Below, in pieces: positions 1 to 6,109 of a stretch of DNA of 64,000 nucleotides. Made by a program: the position numbers and the translations under genes. Source of the stretch: Humibacter ginsenosidimutans (GTDB taxonomy: Bacteria > Actinomycetota > Actinomycetes > Actinomycetales > Microbacteriaceae); the NCBI RefSeq assembly GCF_007859675.1, contig NZ_CP042305.1, forward strand, positions 496,001-560,000, written 5' to 3'. Numbering within the stretch: position 1 is the first letter of the stretch; every line of letters starts with the position of its first letter. The notes beneath the pieces are model-generated. The model did not search any database. It worked only from the letters and a program-made list of their open reading frames with translations, and was not told where the DNA came from.

Positions 1-1276
1 TCGCGGCGAACGGGGCGAGGATGCCCGTCACGGCCAGCCACATCAGCCATCGTGGTCTCGGCACGGTCCCCTTGCGTGTCAGCCACAGGGCGATCACCGA
101 GGCGAAGGCTGCCAGTGCGCCGAACAGGATCATGAGGCGGAAGCCCCAGTACGTGACGGCCATGATCGGCACGTAGTTGATCGCCTCGCCGGCCCTGGCG
201 CCGAGCTTCGGGTCGTCGGGCAGGTGCGTTCCGTACTTCTGCTGGTAGATCGGCACGAGCTCGTTGACGCCCTTCACCGGTTCGTTGAAGTCGCCGTTGG
301 CGAGAAAGCCGAGAACACCGGGGATCTCGATGACGTTGACGACGCCCTTGCAGTCCTTCGACCCGATGTCGCCGAACGCGAGCACCGAGAAGCTGGTGCC
401 GGTGTGGCAAGCAGCCTCGGCGGAGGCCATCTTCATGGGCTGCTGCACGAACATGAGCCGGGCCTGGGCGTCCCCGGTGATGGCGACTCCCGCGAAGGCG
501 ATGATGGCGGTGACCGCGCCGATGCGCAGCGACGTGAGCCACACCTTGTGGTCGGCCTTGTCGCGGCCGCGGACCTCCGGCGCCTCTCCCGCGATGACGC
601 GCCCGGTCGCGTCCACCGTGTCGATGCCGTCCTTGCGGCGCTGCCACAGGTGGTACCAGCCGACGCCGAGCAGGATCGAGCCGCCGACGGCGAACGCCCC
701 GAAGATGGTGTGCGTGAACGCCGCGACGGCGGTGTTGTTGCCGAGCACGGCCCAGATGTCGGTCATGATCGGGCGGCCGTGAACGAGCTTGACGCCCACC
801 GGGTGCTGCATCCACGAGTTCGCCGCGATGATGAAGTACGCCGAGACGACCGATCCGGCCACGGCGAGCCACAGGCAGGCGAGATGGATGCGCTTCGGCA
901 GTTTGCCCCACCCGAAGATCCACAGCCCGAGGAACGTCGACTCCACGAAGAACGCCAGCAGCGCCTCCATGGCCAGCGGTGCGCCGAACACGTCGCCGAC
1001 GAACCGGCTGTACTCGCTCCACGCGAGCCCGAACTGGAACTCCTGCACGATGCCGGTGGCGACACCCATGATGAAGTTGATCAGGTAGATCTTTCCCCAG
1101 AACTTCGTCATGCGGTAATAGCGCTCGTTGCCGGTGCGCATCCAGAGCGTCTGCATGAGCGCCACGAGCGGACCGAGCCCGATGGTGAGCGGGACCATCC
1201 AGAAGTGGTAGACGGTGACGATGCCGAACTGCCATCTGGCGATGAGCAGCGGGTCAAGGTCGGCGGCGATGTGCAC
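1..1276 (-). CDS. cydA: Cytochrome bd ubiquinol oxidase subunit I (partial, runs off the left edge)
   Basis: The first 425 codons are present; the C-terminus lies outside the window. The product is the heme-bearing, quinol-oxidising subunit of cytochrome bd, a membrane oxidase that reduces O2 with high affinity. Visible are hydrophobic helices, YHF with His24 (matching heme ligand His19 of E. coli CydA), FWGKIYLINF, QEFQFG, GDVFGAPLA, and a Q-loop region with QPMKMASAEA. The GTG start at 1276 has GAGGGA just upstream and fits the family N-terminus. cydB would be expected beyond the edge. The gene is divergent from a BlaI/M56 pair, and the shared intergenic region holds three BlaI-type operators, so repression by the neighbouring BlaI is inferred. 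Confidence 0.95.
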   Translation of the reverse strand, partial: MHIAADLDPLLIARWQFGIVTVYHFWMVPLTIGLGPLVALMQTLWMRTGNERYYRMTKFWGKIYLINFIMGVATGIVQEFQFGLAWSEYSRFVGDVFGAPLAMEALLAFFVESTFLGLWIFGWGKLPKRIHLACLWLAVAGSVVSAYFIIAANSWMQHPVGVKLVHGRPIMTDIWAVLGNNTAVAAFTHTIFGAFAVGGSILLGVGWYHLWQRRKDGIDTVDATGRVIAGEAPEVRGRDKADHKVWLTSLRIGAVTAIIAFAGVAITGDAQARLMFVQQPMKMASAEAACHTGTSFSVLAFGDIGSKDCKGVVNVIEIPGVLGFLANGDFNEPVKGVNELVPIYQQKYGTHLPDDPKLGARAGEAINYVPIMAVTYWGFRLMILFGALAAFASVIALWLTRKGTVPRPRWLMWLAVTGILAPFAA

Positions 1277-1297
1277 GTTCCCTCGCTTCGAGAAGTG

Positions 1298-1314
1298 TTC
1301 TACGCTCCGTAGAA
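1298..1314. promoter_or_regulatory. BlaI-type operator 1
   Basis: Perfect palindrome TTCTAC-GCTCC-GTAGAA. It directly abuts operator 2, so the two centres are 17 bp apart. A minus-strand TAGAAT (1314-1319) spanning the junction could be the -10 hexamer of cydA, which would give a leader of about 30 nt. Binding here should block cydA transcription (inference). Confidence 0.8.
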
Positions 1315-1331
1315 TTCTACGAGCTGTAGAA
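1315..1331. promoter_or_regulatory. BlaI-type operator 2
   Basis: Perfect palindrome TTCTAC-GAGCT-GTAGAA, contiguous with operator 1. A lone half-site TTCTAC follows at 1334-1339. The GTAGAA arms resemble the TACA/TGTA-type arms recognised by BlaI/MecI/CopY repressors. Confidence 0.8.
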
Positions 1332-1356
1332 TGTTCTACCACGGTCGCCGCAACTT

Positions 1357-1373
1357 TTCTACACGCGGTAGAA
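1357..1373. promoter_or_regulatory. BlaI-type operator 3 over the blaI -10 region
   Basis: Perfect palindrome TTCTAC-ACGCG-GTAGAA. Its right arm runs into TAGAAT (1369-1374), only 6 nt before the blaI ATG at 1381, so the likely blaI transcript is leaderless and the operator covers its -10 box. This predicts negative autoregulation. No convincing -35 box is visible. Confidence 0.75.
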
Positions 1374-1380
1374 TCAACTC

Positions 1381-1755
1381 ATGGCATCTCGCACAGTGGT
1401 CAAGCTCGGCGATCTCGAGCGCGCCGTCATGGACGTGGTGTGGGACTCGCCCACTCCGATCGCCGCGACCGATCTGCGCGAGGCGCTCAACGCATCCGGT
1501 GCGCACGACAAAGACCTCGCCATCACCACGGTGATGACCGTGCTCACCCGCCTGGAGGCCAAGGGCTTCGTCGTGCGCGACAGGGATGCCCGCCCCCACC
1601 TCTACCGCTCGGCCATGAGCCGCGAAGACCACGTCGCCGAACTCATGCACGAGGTGCTCGGATCGGCTGCCGACCGCGACGCCGTGCTCGCCCGCTTCGT
1701 CGGACAGGTCACCCCCCACGATGCGGAGCGGCTCCGAAAGCTGCTGGAGGCGTAG
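1381..1755 (+). CDS. BlaI/MecI/CopY-family transcriptional repressor
   Basis: 124 aa, the usual size of the family. The N-terminal winged helix includes LGDLERAVMDVVWD and AITTVMTVLTRLEAKGFV, followed by a short dimerisation helix region. These repressors bind palindromic operators as dimers and are released when a partner M56 peptidase cleaves them. The gene for such a peptidase starts 9 bp downstream, and three matching operators lie immediately upstream. The position next to cydA points to control of respiration rather than beta-lactamase (inference); no beta-lactamase gene is seen nearby. There is no Shine-Dalgarno sequence, consistent with leaderless translation. Confidence 0.9.
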   Translation: MASRTVVKLGDLERAVMDVVWDSPTPIAATDLREALNASGAHDKDLAITTVMTVLTRLEAKGFVVRDRDARPHLYRSAMSREDHVAELMHEVLGSAADRDAVLARFVGQVTPHDAERLRKLLEA

Positions 1756-1764
1756 GCACTCATC

Positions 1765-2721
1765 ATGCTCGCCGTCGCCATCGCATTGGCGGTCTTCGCC
1801 TTCGCACTCGCCTGGCCCGTTCCCGTCGTCCTGGCCACGGCGGCATGGCCGCGCCGCATGCCCGGAGCCGCCCTGGTGCTCTGGCAGGCGATAGCGCTCG
1901 CCGGAGGCCTGTCGATGATCGGCTCGCTGCTCGTGTTCGGACTCATCCCGTTCGGCGACGACCTGCCGCACGCCGCCGGCGCCTTCCTCGCCGACCTCGT
2001 CGCGGGACGACTGCCCGCCGACGCGAACTTCTTCGAGATGTTCGCGCTCGCCGGAGCCGTGCTGCTCGGCGCGCACCTGCTGCTCAACCTCGTGCGCACG
2101 AGCTGGCGGGCCGAGCGCCAGAGGCGGCATCACGTGCAGCTGCTGCGCCTGCTGTCGGATCCCCTGCCGGAACAGCCGGGAACGCGGGTCATCGACCACG
2201 CCACGCCCGTCGCGTACTGCCTCCCCGGTGCTCCCCGCGCCGTCACCGTGCTCTCTGCCGGCCTGCTCGAGCTGCTGCCAGACGAGGAGCTCGCCGCCGT
2301 CGTGGCCCACGAACGGGCGCACGTGACCCAGCACCATCACGTGCTGCAGGTGGCGTTCAGCGCGTGGCGCAGCGCGCTGCCGTGGTTCCCGATCGCGACG
2401 CGCGCACACGAAGCCGTCGGTCTGCTTATCGAGCTGCTCGCCGACGATCAGGCGAGGCGCACCGTCTCGGAGCGCAACCTGTCTCGCGCCGTCGCGCGCG
2501 TGGCGCTGGCCGCCAACGGCACCGGCGACGGCGCATCCTCGCCTGTCGGGCCGTTCTCCCCCGTTCCCGCCACGCCGGCCGAGTGGGCGGATGCCAGGGT
2601 CGCCCGCCTCACGGACGTCGCGTCGACGACGGCTCCCGCGCTCCGACTCTCCGTGCTCGCCTGTGCGGTCGCGCTCGTGCTGGTTCCCACGCTGATGCTG
2701 CTCGGCCCCGCCGTGCGCTGA
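1765..2721 (+). CDS. M56-family (BlaR1-like) membrane metallopeptidase
   Basis: 318 aa. Hydrophobic segments lie near residues 1-20, 35-60 and 90-115, with another at the C-terminus (about 292-315). The zinc site is VVAHERAH, i.e. His182-Glu183-x-x-His186, inside the usual LPDEELAAVVAHE context. The family senses an envelope signal and degrades a cognate BlaI-type repressor. It is co-transcribed with the upstream repressor. Unlike BlaR1 of staphylococci there is no penicillin-binding sensor domain, so the signal is unknown and is probably not a beta-lactam. Confidence 0.88.
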   Translation: MLAVAIALAVFAFALAWPVPVVLATAAWPRRMPGAALVLWQAIALAGGLSMIGSLLVFGLIPFGDDLPHAAGAFLADLVAGRLPADANFFEMFALAGAVLLGAHLLLNLVRTSWRAERQRRHHVQLLRLLSDPLPEQPGTRVIDHATPVAYCLPGAPRAVTVLSAGLLELLPDEELAAVVAHERAHVTQHHHVLQVAFSAWRSALPWFPIATRAHEAVGLLIELLADDQARRTVSERNLSRAVARVALAANGTGDGASSPVGPFSPVPATPAEWADARVARLTDVASTTAPALRLSVLACAVALVLVPTLMLLGPAVR

Positions 2722-2753
2722 GGTGTTCGACGGACACTGAGATACTTCTCTGC

Positions 2754-3122
2754 ATGCCAGCACCCTCCGGCGCAACCGATCTTCCCAGCCTCGACGAACG
2801 CGAGTTCGTCATGATCTCGTCGACCAACAGCGCGGTCGATCCCGACGCGCCGTCGCGCTTCCGTTATCACGAGCGCGACGGGGTGATCTGGGGCGAGTAC
2901 TGGGGCGACACCGTCACGTTCGGACGGTTCGTCGGCACCCGGCGTGCGCACGTGCTCGCCGTCACGTTCGCGCACGTGACGGTGACCGGCGGGTCGGTGG
3001 TGACAGGAGCATCCACCAGCACCGTCGAAGAAGGGGCGGACGGGCTTCGCCTGGTCGAGCGGTTCTCGATCGAGGGAGTCGACCACGAGAGCGTCTGCGT
3101 CGAGGTCGTTCCCGGGCTCTGA
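2754..3122 (+). CDS. Small conserved protein of unknown function
   Basis: 122 aa from the ATG at 2754; a second possible start is the ATG at 2811 (MISSTNSAVDPD). The sequence looks like a single beta-rich domain with FRYHERDGVIWGEYWGDTV, FGRFVGTR and RLVERFSIEG. It resembles, from memory, a family of about 110 residues sometimes labelled N-acetylglutamate synthase in databases, a label without clear functional support. No catalytic motif is visible. It stands alone between the M56 gene and convergent coaE. Confidence 0.6.
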   Translation: MPAPSGATDLPSLDEREFVMISSTNSAVDPDAPSRFRYHERDGVIWGEYWGDTVTFGRFVGTRRAHVLAVTFAHVTVTGGSVVTGASTSTVEEGADGLRLVERFSIEGVDHESVCVEVVPGL

Positions 3123-3137
3123 GCCCTGTGCGCGAAA

Positions 3138-3743
3138 TCAGAGCGAGCGCAGCTCGTTCCAGAGCGCGTCGACGCGTGCGAGGAGTGCGTCGCGATCCGC
3201 GTTGTTGTCGAGCACGACGTCGGCGACGGCCCTGCGCTGCGCGTCGTCGGCCTGGGAGGCGATGCGGCGCTGGGCATCCGTCTCGCTCATGCCGCGATCC
3301 TCGACGAGCCTGCGCATGCGTTCGTCGCGGTCGGCCTCGACGACCACCACGCGGTCGAAGTGCAGGGGACGATCCGCCGACGCTTCGACGAGCAGCGGCA
3401 CGTCGTAGACGACGATCGCCCTGGGATCGGATGCCTCGGCCTGCGCGAACCTGTCGGTGGCCGCCTGCCAGACGGCCGGGTGCGTGATCGCGTTGAGGTC
3501 TCTCAGCGCGTCGGGGTCGCCGAACACGATGGCGCCCAGCGCGGGGCGGTCCAACGATCCGTCGGCGGCGATCACCCCGTCACCGAACCGTTCCCGGATC
3601 GCGTTCAGCCCCACGGTGCCCGGTTCCACGACCTCGCGCGCCAGCTCGTCGGCGTCGACGATCACGGCGCCGTGCTCGGCGAGCCGCCTCGACACCGTCG
3701 ACTTTCCCGACGCGATTCCTCCGGTCAGAGCGATGATCAGCAC
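3138..3743 (-). CDS. coaE: Dephospho-CoA kinase
   Basis: 201 aa, full length. It phosphorylates the 3'-OH of dephospho-CoA, the last step of CoA synthesis in the cytosol. The P-loop GGIASGKST lies at residues 8-16, followed by VDADELAREV with the substrate aspartate, and later VVVEADRDERMRRLVEDRGMS. The start is GTG at 3743. rpsA-coaE proximity is conserved in Actinobacteria; here a MOSC gene sits between them, ending 35 bp upstream of coaE. CoaBC, another CoA enzyme, is encoded elsewhere in the window. Confidence 0.96.
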   Translation of the reverse strand: MLIIALTGGIASGKSTVSRRLAEHGAVIVDADELAREVVEPGTVGLNAIRERFGDGVIAADGSLDRPALGAIVFGDPDALRDLNAITHPAVWQAATDRFAQAEASDPRAIVVYDVPLLVEASADRPLHFDRVVVVEADRDERMRRLVEDRGMSETDAQRRIASQADDAQRRAVADVVLDNNADRDALLARVDALWNELRSL

Positions 3744-3778
3744 GGCCTCGATGCTATCCGCTCACCGTCGCGGAACGC

Positions 3779-4357
3779 CTACACGGGCTGCAACGCGACG
3801 GGTTCGCCGGCGGGAAGCTCGACGACGATCGCATCGCCGGGGCGTACGACGCCGCCCGCGATCACGATCGACATGACCCCCGCCTTGCGCACGACGGTGC
3901 CGTCCGCCGCGCGGCTCACCATCTCCTTCATCAGCCCGGGCGCGAGCCCGTTGATCTGATCGCACGGATTGCGCAGGCCCGTGAGCTCGACCTTCGCGGT
4001 GTCGCCCAGGTGCAGCACCGTGCCGACGGGCAGCGACAACAGGTCGAGTCCGGTCGTGGCGATGTTCTCGCCCATCTCCCCCGGCCGCACCGTGAACCCG
4101 TGGTCCGCTACCTCGCCGAAGAGCTCGGCATGGATGAGGTGCACCTGGCGCAGGTTCGGCTGGGACGGGTCGCGAGCCACGCGGGAACGGTGCTGCACCG
4201 TGGTGCCGGCGTGGGCATCCCCCTCCACGCCCCAGCCTGCGATCAGCCGGATCTCGGAGACGACGGGCTTGCCGAAGCGGTGACCGTCGTCGCGGCTGAC
4301 GGAGAGCACGCGCGGCGCGTCGTGATGGCGTAGATCTTCGGGGGTCACGCTCCCCAT
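3779..4357 (-). CDS. MOSC domain-containing protein
   Basis: 192 aa. The MOSC fold is indicated by GWGVEGDAHAG (about residues 41-51), RQVHLIHAELF, GEMGENIATTGLDL (93-106) and GLRNPCDQI, with the conserved cysteine at position 132. MOSC domains handle sulfur or molybdenum-cofactor-linked chemistry; YiiM-like stand-alone members reduce N-hydroxylated compounds. The substrate here is unknown. The gene lies between a strong hairpin downstream of rpsA and coaE, so it may be transcribed separately from rpsA. Confidence 0.88.
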   Translation of the reverse strand: MGSVTPEDLRHHDAPRVLSVSRDDGHRFGKPVVSEIRLIAGWGVEGDAHAGTTVQHRSRVARDPSQPNLRQVHLIHAELFGEVADHGFTVRPGEMGENIATTGLDLLSLPVGTVLHLGDTAKVELTGLRNPCDQINGLAPGLMKEMVSRAADGTVVRKAGVMSIVIAGGVVRPGDAIVVELPAGEPVALQPV

Positions 4358-4390
4358 TCTGCCCGGCCGGTGCGACCGCCCCTGACACGC

Positions 4391-4427
4391 CGAAGCGGCC
4401 GGGCCCCTGTGGGACCCGGCCGCTTCG
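4391..4427 (-). terminator. Hairpin terminator downstream of rpsA
   Basis: A 13-bp perfect stem (4391-4403 with 4415-4427) plus three more pairs inside and a 3-nt loop. There is no T run, which is usual in high-GC actinobacteria. It lies 87 bp beyond the rpsA stop and 34 bp before the MOSC start. Confidence 0.75.
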
Positions 4428-4465
4428 TGATCTCAGCTGTGTTCGCGGCTGCGCCGCTCGACAGC

Positions 4466-4517
4466 CTCAATCGCCTCGGCTGAGCGAGCGAGCTCGCTCA
4501 GCTCTCGGCTCAATCAG
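4466..4517 (+). repeat. 52-bp interspersed repeat, copy A
   Basis: Nine-base direct repeats (CTCAATCGC at 4466, CTCAATCAG at 4509) flank a 34-base core containing stem TGAGCGAG / CTCGCTCA with loop CGAG. The right end overlaps the rpsA stop codon (4514-4516). Four other copies in the window share the same 43-base offset between the flanking repeats. Confidence 0.75.
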
Positions 4518-5974
4518 CTGTTGCTGGACAGCTTCTCGCGCAGAGCCGCGAGCGAGGCGTCGTCGGCAAGCGTGCCGCCGTTGCCCGACTCGCTCGAGTA
4601 GGAAGCGCCGCCGCGCGACGAGGTCTCGGCAGCCTGAGCGGCCTCTTCCTCGATGCCCTTGGCCACCTGGCGCTTGTGCGCCTCCCAGCGGGCCTGAGCC
4701 TCGGCGTACTCCTGCTCCCACTTCTCGCGCTGAGCGTCGGAGCCTTCTGTCCACTCGCCGGTCTCGGCGTCGAAGCCCTCGGGGAACTTGTAGTTGCCCT
4801 GCTCGTCGTACTCCGTGAGCATGCCGTAGAGCGCCGGGTCGAACTCGGTGCCCTCGGGGTCGACGCCCTCGTTCGCCTGCTTCAGCGACAGCGAGATACG
4901 GCGACGCTCGAGGTCGATGTCGATGACCTTGACGAAGACCTCTTCGCCGACCGACACGACCTGCTCGGCGAGCTCGACGTGCTTGCCCGACAGCTCGGAG
5001 ATGTGCACGAGGCCTTCGATGCCGTCCGCGACGCGCACGAACGCACCGAACGGAACCAGCTTCGTGACCTTGCCGGGCGCGAACTGGCCGATGGCGTGCG
5101 TGCGGGCGAAGACCTGCCACGGGTCTTCCTGCGTCGCCTTGAGCGACAGCGAGACGCGCTCGCGGTCGAGCTCGACGGAGAGCACCTCGACGGTGACCTC
5201 CTGGCCGACCTCGACGACCTCGCTGGCGTGCTCGATGTGCTTCCAGGACAGTTCGGAGACGTGCACCAGACCGTCGACGCCGCCGAGGTCGACGAACGCG
5301 CCGAAGTTGACGATCGACGACACGACACCCTTGCGCACCTGGCCCGGGTGGAGGTTGGCGAGGAAGGTGGAGCGGCTCTCCGACTGCGTCTGCTCGAGCA
5401 GAGCGCGGCGGGACAGCACCACGTTGTTGCGGTTCTTGTCGAGCTCGAGGATCTTCGCCTCGATCTCCTGGCCGAGGTACGGCGTGAGGTCGCGCACACG
5501 GCGCAGCTCGATAAGGGATGCGGGCAGGAAGCCGCGCAGTCCGATGTCGACGATCAGGCCGCCCTTGACGACCTCGATGACCGAACCGGTCACGACGCCA
5601 TCGGCTTCCTTGATCTTCTCCACGTCGCCCCAGGCGCGCTCGTACTGTGCGCGCTTCTTGGACAGGATGAGGCGGCCTTCCTTGTCCTCCTTCTGGAGAA
5701 CGAGGGCCTCGACGGTGTCGCCGACGCCGACGACCTCGCTGGGGTCGACGTCGTGCTTGATGGAAAGCTCGCGGGAGGGGATCACGCCCTCGGTCTTGTA
5801 TCCGACGTCGAGGAGAACCTCGTCGCGGTCGATCTTCACCACGGTGCCTTCGATCAGGTCACCATCGTTGAAGAACTTCAGAGTCTTCTCGACCGCTGCA
5901 AGAAAGTCCTCGGCCGAGCCGATGTCGTTGATCGCGACCTGCTTGGCCTTCTTGTCGGTCGTTGCGGTTGTCAT
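4514..5974 (-). CDS. rpsA: 30S ribosomal protein S1
   Basis: 486 aa with four S1 RNA-binding domains at about residues 38-107, 125-191, 211-279 and 298-365, then an acidic, disordered tail. The third and fourth domains carry the clearest motifs (GAFVDLGGVDGLVHVSELSW; GAFVRVADGIEGLVHISELS). The protein helps 30S subunits bind mRNA. Four rather than six domains is the normal actinobacterial form. TGGAGT lies upstream of the ATG. A promoter candidate lies at 6080-6109. The gene ends inside a 52-bp repeat and is followed by a strong hairpin. Confidence 0.97.
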   Translation of the reverse strand: MTTATTDKKAKQVAINDIGSAEDFLAAVEKTLKFFNDGDLIEGTVVKIDRDEVLLDVGYKTEGVIPSRELSIKHDVDPSEVVGVGDTVEALVLQKEDKEGRLILSKKRAQYERAWGDVEKIKEADGVVTGSVIEVVKGGLIVDIGLRGFLPASLIELRRVRDLTPYLGQEIEAKILELDKNRNNVVLSRRALLEQTQSESRSTFLANLHPGQVRKGVVSSIVNFGAFVDLGGVDGLVHVSELSWKHIEHASEVVEVGQEVTVEVLSVELDRERVSLSLKATQEDPWQVFARTHAIGQFAPGKVTKLVPFGAFVRVADGIEGLVHISELSGKHVELAEQVVSVGEEVFVKVIDIDLERRRISLSLKQANEGVDPEGTEFDPALYGMLTEYDEQGNYKFPEGFDAETGEWTEGSDAQREKWEQEYAEAQARWEAHKRQVAKGIEEEAAQAAETSSRGGASYSSESGNGGTLADDASLAALREKLSSNS

Positions 5975-6060
5975 TGAGTGGGTACTCCAGTGTGGACATG
6001 AATCAGGCCCGGACGAATGACGTGTGTTTTGGATTGTCCGCCGGGCGGGCGAATAGAGAT

Positions 6061-6109
6061 GTCACAAAAGTGACTCTCCAGACTACCGTTTTGCGGCAGT
6101 CTCACGCAA
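6061..6109 (-). promoter_or_regulatory. rpsA: Candidate rpsA promoter with adjacent inverted repeat
   Basis: On the minus strand TTGCGT (6104-6109), an 18-base spacer and TAGTCT (6080-6085) form a plausible promoter about 105 bp before the ATG. Just downstream, around the expected transcription start, is the perfect inverted repeat GTCAC-AAAA-GTGAC (6061-6074). The -35 end overlaps the 3' end of the upstream mgtA-like gene. Confidence 0.45.

Noticed and set aside
1336..2775. 479-codon minus-strand frame opposite blaI and the M56 gene
   Set aside because: Antisense shadow; the plus-strand genes have clear family motifs.
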